Shown here in pieces: positions 1 to 7,712 of a stretch of DNA of 20,805 nucleotides. Within the stretch, counting starts at the first letter, position 1; every line of letters begins with the position of its first letter. The notes beneath the pieces are model-generated. The model did no database searches. It saw only the letters and a program-made list of their open reading frames with translations, and was not told where the DNA came from. This stretch comes from CAYVBN01 sp964538565 (GTDB lineage: Bacteria > Pseudomonadota > Alphaproteobacteria > Rhizobiales > Xanthobacteraceae). The position numbers and the translations under genes are program-made. The stretch covers positions 1 through 20,805 of the forward strand of contig CAZIGW010000052.1 in the NCBI GenBank assembly GCA_964538565.1, given 5' to 3'.

Positions 1-1268
1 GCCACGCACCAGATGGCCGCCTCCAACGTGTGGGCGACGTATCCGCCCGTTTCGATGTCCGAGCTCCGTTTCCCGCGCCAGGAGCCGTTCATGATCGAAG
101 CGATCTTGCCTGCATACCTCTGGTGTCTCGGCCTGAGTACGTTCGACCGCGGCTCGCCGGCGATGGCGTCGGCCAGGACTTCGGCGAACGCGACGCAGGC
201 ATCGACCGCCTCGGCCGCCGCGTGGGTCGTCCGGCTCTGGCGGGCGGCGGCGTCCCGCAACGACTCCAGATCCTTCCAGTAGCGAACCGCGACGGGAGCG
301 AGGCGCATCAGAGACCCGTTGCCGGCGGCGCGTGGATCAGTCGAGCCGGCAATCGGGTCTGCGGTCCGCAGCCAGCGGTCCAGTGCGGCGCGGGTCGTGA
401 GCCCGATGTCGAAACAGCGTCCCGTGCACGAGTAGCGGCCTTCGTCGCGCCACTCAACGAACCGGCTCATCAGGTCCCGCTCGTCGATCCCGTCCTTGTC
501 CAACAGGCTTTCCGCGAGCGCTAGCGCCATGGACGTGTCGTCGGTCCATTGTCCCGGCTTCAATCGAAACGGTCCGCCTCCGACCATGTCGTCGATCGGA
601 TCGAACGACCCGCGGGTCTTGAACTCGAGCGTCGTGCCGACGGCGTCTCCCACGGCAAGACCGAGCAGCGAGCCGATGGCCCGGTCCTTGATGTCGTCCG
701 GCGCGGTCGCCGGCTGAGCCTCGGAAATCGGCCGGGCCCGCCGGACGACGCGTTCCTGAGCCGGCGTCTCTATGGCGCCGGGGCGCACTCGGCGCACCGC
801 CTCGATGGCGCGATCCGCGTCCATGCCCAGTTCCGCGAGCAGCCGGGCGGCCACCATGCCGGCCCGGCCGAGGCCGCCGCGGCAATGAACCAGCACGTCG
901 AACCCGGCGCGCAGGCGGGCTCGCACACCCTCGCCTTCCACCTTCCAAGCGGCCTCGAACCCGTCGCTCGGGACCGAGACGTCCTCGATCGGCAGGTGGA
1001 TCCAGTCCATGTAGCGGCGCCGCACCTCCTCGCCCAGCGCCGGCACCTGCAGAAGCGACAATTCGTCATGCTCGACGAGGGTGACAACCGCCGCCGCGCC
1101 CCAGGTGACGATCGCTTCGAGGTCGACGCCGAGATCGCGATCCCAGGGACCGCCGGCAGAGGACGCATCCTTCTTGCCGGGGCAGAAGGTGATCCCGATC
1201 CGACCGTGATCCGCGTCTGCCTTTACGTGAGCGATCTGGATCGGATGGGTGAGACTGGTTCTGGTCAT
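1..1268 (-). CDS. Dual-specificity-phosphatase-like / ADP-ribosylglycohydrolase fusion protein (partial, 3' end outside window)
   Basis: An open frame begins at the ATG at 1268 and stays open for 422 codons to the left edge, so the C-terminus is missing. Residues about 20-180 form a cysteine-phosphatase-like domain: the signature HCRGGLGR at 128-135 gives Cys129-X5-Arg135, and an upstream acidic stretch (IED, 95-97) could supply the general acid. From about residue 192 an ADP-ribosylglycohydrolase (DraG/ARH) domain follows: GLAVGDAVG (203-211), the metal-binding WTDDT (241-245), GNGSLMR (316-322) and a TH pair (348-349). The second DraG metal motif, usually near the C-terminus, would lie outside the window. 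Family knowledge: DraG-type enzymes remove ADP-ribose from proteins or nucleic acids with two divalent metals; the phosphatase-like part may act on phosphoprotein or phosphorylated ADP-ribose products. The actual substrate is unknown. No dinitrogenase genes are nearby, so the common automatic name 'ADP-ribosyl-dinitrogen reductase hydrolase' is not supported here. Confidence 0.88.
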   Translation of the reverse strand, partial: MTRTSLTHPIQIAHVKADADHGRIGITFCPGKKDASSAGGPWDRDLGVDLEAIVTWGAAAVVTLVEHDELSLLQVPALGEEVRRRYMDWIHLPIEDVSVPSDGFEAAWKVEGEGVRARLRAGFDVLVHCRGGLGRAGMVAARLLAELGMDADRAIEAVRRVRPGAIETPAQERVVRRARPISEAQPATAPDDIKDRAIGSLLGLAVGDAVGTTLEFKTRGSFDPIDDMVGGGPFRLKPGQWTDDTSMALALAESLLDKDGIDERDLMSRFVEWRDEGRYSCTGRCFDIGLTTRAALDRWLRTADPIAGSTDPRAAGNGSLMRLAPVAVRYWKDLESLRDAAARQSRTTHAAAEAVDACVAFAEVLADAIAGEPRSNVLRPRHQRYAGKIASIMNGSWRGKRSSDIETGGYVAHTLEAAIWCV

Positions 1269-1932
1269 GGGAATACTCGTTCGAAAACCCGGGCAAGGCG
1301 TGTGGCGCAGGACCAGTCGTTGTCGGAAGCCGAAAGAGCGGCAAACCCTCGGCTTACCCTATGGCCTTGACGAGATTTGTTCCGGTCCGGCCATATCAGA
1401 CTTCGCCGATTGCCGTCTGGCAATATCTCCAATCGCAACCGCTGGCCCGCCACACGCGCACGCGCTCCCTCCACGAGCTGGCGCACGTCGACGTCACTTC
1501 GACGGAAATGTCGAGACCTTGGTGGGCTCCTTCTCAGTGCGCGAGGCGCTACCAAGGCACGAAGACCCCCGCGAAAATGAGGCGCATGAGTGGGCGAATG
1601 AATCACTGATTCCCCAGGCCCATGGGAGATGTCGGGACTTCACTCTCATGCACGTTGCGCAGAAATCATCGCCTTCTCGCAGCGAGTCGGAGTGCACCCC
1701 GCAATCGTTGCGGGTCGTATACGTCACAAACGAGAAATTTCCGCGCGTTTGCGCCGCTGCTCGGAGCCGGGGAGGTACGGGTTAGCGTCCCGCGCCCACA
1801 CTCCGGCAGAAAACAACGCGCTAGCGTCAGCCGGCTTTATCTTCCGCGGCGACTGTTGAAGTTCAATCGGCGCATCGCCAGATCGCTGATCGCGCGGCTA
1901 GCGAGGCTATCGCATATGCGGTGAGCGCTCGA
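1269..1932. other. Intergenic region without intact gene
   Basis: About 660 bases between the divergent 5' end of the phosphatase/ADP-ribosylglycohydrolase gene and the 3' end of the Bug protein gene. Base composition is visibly less GC-rich than in the flanking genes. The only recognisable content is the frame-broken HigA/ImmA-like remnant described separately (1469-1793). The first 200 bases should hold the promoter of the fusion gene, but no convincing -35/-10 pair was seen. Confidence 0.6.
1469..1793 (+). pseudogene. Decayed HigA/ImmA-type antitoxin-metalloprotease (C-terminal half)
   Basis: Four protein pieces in the correct family order are spread over all three plus frames. LHELAHV, a zinc-protease HExxH motif, is at 1469-1489 (frame 2). 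HFDGNVETLVGSF is at 1495-1533 and ENEAHEWANESLIPQ at 1573-1617, both in frame 1. EIIAFSQRVGVHPAIVAGRI and RHK run 1662-1730 in frame 3. NFRAFAPLLGAGEVRVSV lies at 1736-1789 in frame 2. In intact HigA-like proteins with a COG2856 (ImmA/IrrE) domain these elements run in one frame: HELxH, then an acidic glutamate-rich segment ending in LIP, then GVHPAIVAGRxRH and NYRxxxxLVGxGEVR. At least three frame changes within about 330 bases show an inactivated gene rather than a single sequencing error. The N-terminal helix-turn-helix part was not found upstream, and no toxin gene is next to it. Confidence 0.66.
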
Positions 1933-2901
1933 TCATTGAGCGCGCGCCTTCCGCACGATCGGAGTCCAGGTCGCGGATTCCCGTTCCAAGAATTCCTTGA
2001 ACTGATCGGGTGGCATGGGTTCCGGATCCGCGCCGAGCTGCTCGAGCTTGTGGCGTACCTTCTCATCCTTGAGCACCGTGACCAGCGCGGCATACAGCTT
2101 GCCGACCACGTCCTTCGGCGTTCCGAGCGGCGCCATGACCGCCGTGAAGGTGTAGCCGACGAGGTTCGGATAGCCGAGCTCGTTCAAGGTTGGCACGTCC
2201 GGCAGCGCCGGCGAGCGGACCTTGCCGGTGACCGCCAGAGCCTTGACGGCGCCCTGCTTAATGAATGGGGTCGCGCTCGATACCTGGTCGATGCTGAACT
2301 GGACGTGGCCGCCGATGAGATCGGTCATGGCCGGCGCGGTGCCTTTGTATTGCACCGTCGTCCATTTCACCTTCAAGCGGTCCTGCATGAGCTCACTGAA
2401 GAGGTGATTGATCGTGCCCATGCCTCCAGCTCCGAAGGAGAGCTTGTCGCCGTTGCTCTCCGCATAGGCGAGGAAGTCCTTGAAGTTCTGCGCTGGAAAT
2501 TTCGGATTCACCACCACGACCAGCGGCGTCAGCGACACGGTCGATATCGGCGTCAATTCCGTTTCCCAATCGTAGGGGCGCGGATCGACCAGCTCGGGCG
2601 CGAATAGAATCGGGCCATTCGCCGAGAACAGCAGCGTGTGGCCGTCGGGTGCGGCGTGGATCACGGTGTTGGTGCCAATGATGCCGCCAGCGCCGACCTT
2701 GTTCTCGATGACGAACGGCTGGTGCAACTGCTCCTGCAGCGCTTGGCCGACGACGCGTGCCACAACGTCGGCATTGCCACCGGCAGGATAAGGCACGACC
2801 ACGCGCACCGGGCGCGTCGGCCAGTCACCGGCCTCAGACGTCGCTGGGACGGCCAACACAAAAAGCGCGATGAGAAGGGACACAATGGTTGCGATACGCA
2901 T
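1933..2901 (-). CDS. Bug/TctC-family periplasmic solute-binding protein (first copy)
   Basis: A 322-residue protein of normal length for tripartite tricarboxylate transporter (Bug, TctC-like) binding proteins. I chose the ATG at 2901 because it starts a clear Sec signal peptide: MRIAT followed by a hydrophobic core and a cleavage site near ATSEA-GD. The frame stays open 23 codons further upstream, but that extension would bury the signal. Mature family hallmarks are PYPAGGNADVVAR near residue 38, PFVIENKVGAGG and, in the middle, LSFGAGGMGTINH. Such proteins bind carboxylates or other small organic acids in the periplasm and pass them to a TctAB membrane pair, or act as sensors. No TctA or TctB is in the window, so this one is orphan here. 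It is transcribed away from the coxG-like gene, sharing a 439-base control region with two IclR-like operators, which suggests it binds the pathway substrate. Confidence 0.9.
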   Translation of the reverse strand: MRIATIVSLLIALFVLAVPATSEAGDWPTRPVRVVVPYPAGGNADVVARVVGQALQEQLHQPFVIENKVGAGGIIGTNTVIHAAPDGHTLLFSANGPILFAPELVDPRPYDWETELTPISTVSLTPLVVVVNPKFPAQNFKDFLAYAESNGDKLSFGAGGMGTINHLFSELMQDRLKVKWTTVQYKGTAPAMTDLIGGHVQFSIDQVSSATPFIKQGAVKALAVTGKVRSPALPDVPTLNELGYPNLVGYTFTAVMAPLGTPKDVVGKLYAALVTVLKDEKVRHKLEQLGADPEPMPPDQFKEFLERESATWTPIVRKARAQ

Positions 2902-3063
2902 GACCCGTGGGCTCTTTTTGCACCTCGATGATCGCAAGAGGCTCACACCGAGCGATAGAACAACCGTCAATTCGGTTCAATGCGTGCGGATACGGACACG
3001 CCACAGCACCAGCATGCATGAACAGCCGCAGATGGCGTCGTGTCAACGGCCGCAGTGACCAAA

Positions 3064-3078
3064 TTCCGCTCAGCGGAA
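3064..3078. promoter_or_regulatory. IclR-type operator, site 1
   Basis: TTCCGCTCAGCGGAA, an inverted repeat of the form TTCCG-N5-CGGAA. The symmetry extends outward by AAA and TTT, giving 10-base perfect arms around one central base (3061-3081). IclR-family regulators often bind short AT/GC palindromes of this type. The same core recurs at 3193-3207 and 9363-9377, and an iclR gene lies in the cluster. Binding is inferred, not shown. Confidence 0.62.
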
Positions 3079-3108
3079 TTTCCTGAACGACGGATCCATC
3101 GCGCCGAA

Positions 3109-3129
3109 TTGCATTGCGGTGCAGTGCAA
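3109..3129. repeat. Imperfect palindrome in divergent promoter region
   Basis: TTGCATTGCGGTGCAGTGCA plus A: 17 of 21 positions match its own reverse complement, with arms TTGCA/TGCAA at the ends. It lies between the two IclR-like operators and may bind another regulator, or be chance. Confidence 0.3.
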
Positions 3130-3155
3130 ATGTGCCCCTTGGGTTGCGGGGCATG

Positions 3156-3193
3156 TCGATGCAGCGTCTTCATTTCGATGCAGCGTCTTCATT
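3156..3193. repeat. 19-base tandem duplication
   Basis: TCGATGCAGCGTCTTCATT occurs twice head to tail (3156-3174 and 3175-3193) without a mismatch. The second copy ends at the first base of operator site 2, so the duplication changes the spacing upstream of that operator. The perfect identity points to a recent event. Confidence 0.85.
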
Positions 3194-3207
3194 TCCGGCA
3201 GACGGAA
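3193..3207. promoter_or_regulatory. IclR-type operator, site 2
   Basis: TTCCGGCAGACGGAA has the same TTCCG-N5-CGGAA form as the sites at 3064 and 9363, with one further A/T pair on each side. Its centre is 129 bases from that of site 1. It ends 16 bases before a possible -35 element at 3224, a position compatible with activation or with blocking of polymerase. Confidence 0.55.
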
Positions 3208-3223
3208 TTTCGTGTGACGCCGA

Positions 3224-3252
3224 TTGACCCCACCAGTGCGGTGGCGCAATAC
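3224..3252 (+). promoter_or_regulatory. Possible promoter of the coxG-like operon
   Basis: TTGACC (3224-3229) and CAATAC (3247-3252) are 17 bases apart. The -35 is close to consensus, the -10 is poor, as expected for a promoter needing an activator. The spacer contains the inverted repeat CCACC-agtgc-GGTGG. The coxG start is about 90 bases downstream. Confidence 0.3.
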
Positions 3253-3340
3253 GCTTTTGAATACCATTGGCCGCCGATGCGGCCCGGGGCCATCACATCC
3301 GCGCTGGATTTCTGTGCGCCTGTCGGCGACATGAGGACGC

Positions 3341-3928
3341 ATGCAGATCAAAAGCAGCTTCGAGGTGGCCAGGCCTCCGGCGCAAGCATGGGCGATCCTG
3401 CTCGACATTCCCAAATGCGTGACCTGCATGCCGGGCGTCGAACTGACGTCGGTCGAGCCCGACGGCACCTACAAGGGTCGGCTGGCGGTGAAGCTCGGGC
3501 CGGTGGCGCTGAAGTTCAACGGCACCGCGTCGCTCGAAGACGTCAACGATACCCTGTACACCGCCACTATACGCGCCAAGGGCAGCGACATGCAGGGCCG
3601 CGGCAATGCCGGGGCCACTGCGCGCATGCGGCTGGTACCGAACGGCGATCACTCGACGGTCCATATCGACACCGAGCTGCAGCTTTCCGGGCTGGTTGCG
3701 CAATATGGCCGCGCGAGCGGCGTGATCTCGGCGGTCGCGGCCGAGATGGTCTCGATCTTCGCCAACAATCTGCGCGTCCGGATCTTAGAGTCGCAGGGCG
3801 GCGCGGCCGATTCCGGGAGGCCCGCCGCCCGCCCCGCATCCGCCGCGAATGCCATCGGCCTGGGCCTCGTCTGGCGGGCTCTGTGGGCTTGGTTCCGCGA
3901 CCTGTTCGGAGCCAGAACCAGTGGTTAG
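3341..3928 (+). CDS. CoxG-like SRPBCC-family protein (carbon monoxide dehydrogenase subunit G family)
   Basis: A 195-residue protein with the opening MQIKSSFEVARPPAQAWAIL and the 'IPKCVTCMPGVE' segment typical of the CoxG (COG3427) branch of the SRPBCC/START-like fold. The ATG at 3341 has a GAGG at 3334-3337. CoxG of Oligotropha anchors CO dehydrogenase to the inner face of the membrane. Homologues accompany many molybdenum hydroxylases of other specificity. The folded domain covers about residues 1-150, a linker rich in Ala/Pro follows (165-180), and the last part (GLVWRALWAWFRDLFG) is Trp-rich and could touch the membrane. It is the first gene of the plus-strand operon and lies 57 bases before the FAD subunit. 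A membrane-recruitment role for the following enzyme is inferred from the family. Confidence 0.85.
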   Translation: MQIKSSFEVARPPAQAWAILLDIPKCVTCMPGVELTSVEPDGTYKGRLAVKLGPVALKFNGTASLEDVNDTLYTATIRAKGSDMQGRGNAGATARMRLVPNGDHSTVHIDTELQLSGLVAQYGRASGVISAVAAEMVSIFANNLRVRILESQGGAADSGRPAARPASAANAIGLGLVWRALWAWFRDLFGARTSG

Positions 3929-3985
3929 CCACGCCATTCGCGGTCTTGTTCCCCATCTCCGTCCCATTTCGAAGAAGATGTCCGC

Positions 3986-4861
3986 ATGAAGCCCGCTCCC
4001 TTCATCTATCACGACCCGGCCACCGTCGCCGACGTGCTGCTGCTGCTGGCCGAGCACGAAGACACGCGGCTGCTCGCTGGCGGACAGTCGCTGATGCCGA
4101 TGCTGAATTTCCGCTTCGTGCAGCCAGCGCATCTGATTGACCTCAATCGCGTGGAGGCGCTCGATTTCATCCGTGTGGAGAAGGACACTGTGGCCTTCGG
4201 CGCGATGACGCGGCAGCGGCGCATCCAGCGTGACGCGGACGTGAAGCGCGCCTTCCCGATCATGCCCGAGGCGCTCTCGCATGTCGGCCATCGACAGACG
4301 CGGGCGCGGGGCACCATCGGCGGATCGATCGCCCATTTCGATCCCTCGGCCGAGCTTTGCAATATGGCGGCATTGCACGACGCGCAGTTCATACTGGCGC
4401 GAAAGAGTGGCCAGCGCACGCTCGGATTCGATGAGTTCGCGCGCGGCTATCTGGCCACGGCGATCGAACCCGACGAGCTATTGCTGGAAGTTCGCCTGCG
4501 CCGATGGACCAAACCGCAGGGCTACGCATTCGAGGAATTCGCCATGCGGCACGGCGACTTCGCCATCTGCGCGGTGTCGTGCCTGGTGACGCTGAACGGC
4601 AGCGGCGCGATCGATGCTCTCGCCATCGCCATCTCGGGCGTGGCGCCGACCCCGCAACGCTTACGCAACTTCGAGGCGGCGGCGTGCGGACAGACGCCCG
4701 GCCACGCGCTCTATCGCGAAGGGGCACTGCAGGCGGCGGCGCTCGAAGCGATGAGCGATGCCTACACGACGGCCGACTACCGTCGGCATCTCGCGCGGGT
4801 GTTGACCTATCGGGCTTTGGAAAACGCGGTGACACGCTTCAAATTGCAGGAACCGTCATGA
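3986..4861 (+). CDS. Molybdenum hydroxylase, FAD-binding medium subunit (CoxM/CutM family)
   Basis: A 291-residue protein of the xanthine dehydrogenase/CO dehydrogenase medium-subunit family. It starts MKPAPFIYHDPATVADVL. The two FAD pyrophosphate-binding motifs are present: AGGQSLMPML at residues 31-40 and TIGGSIAHFDPSAE at 110-123. The C-terminal CO_deh_flav_C domain follows (about 180-285). The subunit carries electrons from the 2Fe-2S clusters to FAD and on to an acceptor (quinone, ferredoxin or oxygen, unknown here). Its stop codon overlaps the next start (ATGA at 4858-4861), indicating translational coupling with the iron-sulfur subunit. Confidence 0.93.
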   Translation: MKPAPFIYHDPATVADVLLLLAEHEDTRLLAGGQSLMPMLNFRFVQPAHLIDLNRVEALDFIRVEKDTVAFGAMTRQRRIQRDADVKRAFPIMPEALSHVGHRQTRARGTIGGSIAHFDPSAELCNMAALHDAQFILARKSGQRTLGFDEFARGYLATAIEPDELLLEVRLRRWTKPQGYAFEEFAMRHGDFAICAVSCLVTLNGSGAIDALAIAISGVAPTPQRLRNFEAAACGQTPGHALYREGALQAAALEAMSDAYTTADYRRHLARVLTYRALENAVTRFKLQEPS

Positions 4862-5349
4862 GTGACATGCGAGAAGTCGCCGTCGTGGTGAACGGCAAAT
4901 GCTACGAACGCACGGTGGAGACCCGCCGCACGCTGGGCGATTTCCTCCGGGTCGATCTCGGCCTCACCGGTACGCATTTCGGCTGCGAGCACGGCGTCTG
5001 CGGTGCCTGTACGGTGCGCGTCGACGGTCTCGCGGTTCGGTCCTGCCTGATGCTGGCGGTGCAGGCGAACGGAAAATCGGTGCAGACGGTCGAAGGGCTC
5101 GCCAACGGCGACATCCTGTCCCCGTTGCAGCAGGCCTTTCACGATCGGCATGCGCTGCAATGCGGTTTCTGCACACCCGGCGTCCTGATGACCATGGCCG
5201 AATTCCTCGAGGAGAATCCGGCGCCGACGGAGAAGGAAGTGCGCGACGCGCTCTCCGGCAATATCTGCCGCTGCACGGGCTATCAGAACATCGTTGATGC
5301 CGTGCTGCAAACCGCCGAAACTCTCCGCAAGTCAGGGAGCGCCGTGTAA
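4858..5349 (+). CDS. Molybdenum hydroxylase, 2Fe-2S small subunit (CoxS/CutS family)
   Basis: A 163-residue protein carrying both iron-sulfur clusters of the family. The plant-type ferredoxin domain has Cys43, Cys48, Cys51 and Cys63 (CEHGVCGAC...C). The helical C-terminal domain has Cys102, Cys105, Cys137 and Cys139 (CGFCTPG and CRCTGY). All eight ligands are present, so the electron chain should be complete. It begins at the ATG that overlaps the stop of the FAD subunit by four bases, and its TAA shares one base with the ATG of the large subunit (5347-5351). The order medium–small–large is that of cox/cut operons. Confidence 0.95.
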   Translation: MSDMREVAVVVNGKCYERTVETRRTLGDFLRVDLGLTGTHFGCEHGVCGACTVRVDGLAVRSCLMLAVQANGKSVQTVEGLANGDILSPLQQAFHDRHALQCGFCTPGVLMTMAEFLEENPAPTEKEVRDALSGNICRCTGYQNIVDAVLQTAETLRKSGSAV

Positions 5350-7712
5350 TGAGCACGAGTTCGTTTGGCGCGAGTCCCAAGCGCAAGGAAGATCCCGACT
5401 TGCTCACCGGCCGCGGCCGTTATGTGGACGATATCGTTCTGCCGGGCATGTATGCCGCGGCTTTCGTGCGCAGTTCGCTTGCGCATGCGCGCATCAGGTC
5501 GATCGACGCCAGCGCAGCGCTCGCCATGCCCGGCGTCCGCGCCGTCGTGACTTACCATGATCTGCCGGCCTCTCTGCGCGAGCGGCGGTTGCCGCTGTTT
5601 GTGCCGCACCCGACGCTCACGCCGCGGATGCAGTATGCGTTGGCGAAGGACGAAGTCTGTTACGTCGGCGAGCCGGTGGCCGTCGTCGTGGCCGACGACC
5701 GCTACGTGGCCGAAGATGCACTGCTGCTGGTTGACGTCGACTACGACCCGCTGCCCGCGGTGTCCGACTGCAAGGACGGCGCACGTCCGGATGCGCCGCG
5801 GGCGCATCTTGACCTCGAATCCAATATCGCATCGCGCATGCTGAGCAGCGTCGGTGACATCGAAGCTGCATTTCGCGGCGCCAAGCACGTGTTCCGCGAG
5901 GAGATCTTCCAGCACCGCGGCGGTGCCTTCTTCATGGAGTGCCGTGGCGTCATTGCCAACTACGACATGATCGAGGGCGTACTACAGGTCTATGTGTCGT
6001 CGCAGGGATCGCACCGCATCAAGCGCGCTCTGCTCGATCTTTTCGATCTGAGCGATACGCAGATCCGCGTCATGACGCCCGACGTAGGCGGCGGCTTCGG
6101 CCCCAAGGGCTCGTTCTACGCCGAATATGCGGCGATCTCGGCCTGCGCGATGATGCTCGGCCGTCCCGTCAAGTGGATCGAGGACCGACGGGAGAATTTC
6201 GTCGCCACCCATCAGGAGCGCGACCAATATTGGGATGTCGAGATCGCCGTTGATGACGACGCCCGCATCCGCGGCTTGCGCGGCACGCTGACCCACGACA
6301 ACGGGGCGTATACGCCGTGGGGCATCGTGCTCCCGTGGATTTCCGTCGCGACCGTGCCGGGGCCCTACGTCGTGCCCGCATATCACTTGGAGATGCGATC
6401 GGTGCTGACCAACAAGGTCATGGCGACGCCCGTGCGCGGGGCCGGCCGGCCCGAGGGCGTGGTGGTGATGGAACGGCTGATGGACCGCATCGCTCGCGAA
6501 TTGAGGCTCGATCCGGCGGAGGTGCGGCGGCGCAATTTCATCCAGCCCTCGCAGATGCCCTACGACGTCGGCGTGGTCTTTCGCGACGGGCGCAAGGTCG
6601 TCTACGACAGCGGCGATTATCCGGCGTGTCAGGATGCGGCGCTCAGGGCGATCGACTACGATCACTTCCGTGCGCGCCAGGCCGAAGCGCGCACCAAGGG
6701 CCGCTATATCGGTATCGGCATCGGCAACGCGGTGGAAGCCACGGGCCTTGGTCCCTACGAGGGCGCCGCCGTGAAAGTCGCCACCAACGGCCGCATTGCC
6801 GTCTGTACCGGCGCAACACCGCAGGGGCAGTCGCACAAGACGACGCTCGCGCAGATCGCCGCCGACCAGTTCGGCGTGCCGATCGAGATGGTCCGCGTGG
6901 AGACGGGCGATACCGCGAAAATCTCCCAGGGTATCGGCACCTTCGCGGCGCGCACCGCAGTAAATGCCGGGTCCTCCGTACACCTCGCAGCCGTCAAGGT
7001 GGCACAGAAGGCCAAGGCCATAGCCGCGAAGCTGCTCGACGTGCGCGAAGAGGACCTTGAGCTGCGCGACGGCTACGTCCAGCTTGCGGTAACCTCCGGC
7101 GGGGGCTCGGACAATGCGCGCCAGATGCGCAAGAGCCTCGCGGAACTCGCGGTGGTTGCCTCCGGCATGCCGGGCTTCGCCATGCAGGACGGCGCCGAGC
7201 CGGGTCTCGAAAGCACGGCGTATTTCACCGCCGCCCAATCGACCTATGCCAACGGCACCGCCGTGGCGGAAGTCGAGGTCGACATCGAGACCGGACGGGT
7301 CACGATCCGACGCCTGGTGCTGGCGCATGACTGCGGCCGGCTGATCAATCCCATGGTGGTCGAAGGCCAGGTCGTGGGCGGCGTTGCCCACGCGGTCGGA
7401 AATGCGCTATTCGAGCGCATGCTGTTCGATGATCAGGCGCAGCCTGTCTCGACGAACTTCGGAGAATATCTGCTGCCGCTGGCGGCCGATGTCCCACGCG
7501 TCGAGATCGTCCACCAGGAGACGCCGAGCCCACTCAATCCCCTTGGCATCAAGGGCGCGGGTGAATCGGGAACCATCCCGACCATCGCGGCGATCATTGC
7601 CGCCGTGGAGGATGCGCTCTCGCCGTTCGGGGTGAAGATTGCGGAAGCGCCGATCACGCCACAAAGGATCGTCGAGCTCCTAGGAGAAGCGTCCCTTGGA
7701 CGAACTCGCTGA
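5349..7712 (+). CDS. Molybdenum hydroxylase, molybdopterin-binding large subunit (form II CoxL-like)
   Basis: A 787-residue protein of normal length for xanthine oxidase-family large subunits. Visible elements: the N-terminal a/b-hammerhead domain (RGRYVDDIVLPGMYAAAFVRSSLAHARI, about 22-50), the cofactor-binding GGGFGPKG (247-254), the active-site region PVRGAGRPEG (361-370), and the catalytic glutamate in GIKGAGESG (Glu739). True CO dehydrogenases (form I) have a VAYxCSFR loop with the Cu-binding cysteine. Here the corresponding loop is form II-like without that cysteine, so CO is not the expected substrate. The enzyme should hydroxylate a carbon next to nitrogen, oxygen or a thioester-activated ring, using water as oxygen source, but the sequence does not define which. 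No cofactor-maturation gene (xdhC, coxD-F) is in the window. The iclR gene begins inside its last codons. Confidence 0.92.
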   Translation: MSTSSFGASPKRKEDPDLLTGRGRYVDDIVLPGMYAAAFVRSSLAHARIRSIDASAALAMPGVRAVVTYHDLPASLRERRLPLFVPHPTLTPRMQYALAKDEVCYVGEPVAVVVADDRYVAEDALLLVDVDYDPLPAVSDCKDGARPDAPRAHLDLESNIASRMLSSVGDIEAAFRGAKHVFREEIFQHRGGAFFMECRGVIANYDMIEGVLQVYVSSQGSHRIKRALLDLFDLSDTQIRVMTPDVGGGFGPKGSFYAEYAAISACAMMLGRPVKWIEDRRENFVATHQERDQYWDVEIAVDDDARIRGLRGTLTHDNGAYTPWGIVLPWISVATVPGPYVVPAYHLEMRSVLTNKVMATPVRGAGRPEGVVVMERLMDRIARELRLDPAEVRRRNFIQPSQMPYDVGVVFRDGRKVVYDSGDYPACQDAALRAIDYDHFRARQAEARTKGRYIGIGIGNAVEATGLGPYEGAAVKVATNGRIAVCTGATPQGQSHKTTLAQIAADQFGVPIEMVRVETGDTAKISQGIGTFAARTAVNAGSSVHLAAVKVAQKAKAIAAKLLDVREEDLELRDGYVQLAVTSGGGSDNARQMRKSLAELAVVASGMPGFAMQDGAEPGLESTAYFTAAQSTYANGTAVAEVEVDIETGRVTIRRLVLAHDCGRLINPMVVEGQVVGGVAHAVGNALFERMLFDDQAQPVSTNFGEYLLPLAADVPRVEIVHQETPSPLNPLGIKGAGESGTIPTIAAIIAAVEDALSPFGVKIAEAPITPQRIVELLGEASLGRTR

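Larger units (their letters stand above)
2902..3340. promoter_or_regulatory. Divergent control region between Bug gene and molybdenum hydroxylase operon
   Basis: A 439-base gap separates the start of the minus-strand Bug gene (2901) from the plus-strand coxG-like gene (3341). It holds two TTCCG-N5-CGGAA inverted repeats, an imperfect palindrome at 3109-3129, a 19-base tandem duplication at 3156-3193 and a possible plus-strand promoter at 3224-3252. No credible coding frame was seen: the longest plus frame across it (from 3040) continues as a shadow over the coxG gene. The density of symmetric elements supports a regulated bidirectional promoter. Confidence 0.6.

Noticed and set aside
5982..7391. 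A 469-codon minus-strand frame inside the large-subunit gene
   Set aside because: Antisense shadow of a well-conserved molybdopterin subunit, with no recognisable domain.
3986..7712. Carbon monoxide dehydrogenase
   Set aside because: The order resembles coxMSL, but the active-site loop lacks the CO dehydrogenase VAYxCSFR signature, so only membership in the wider molybdenum hydroxylase family is supported.
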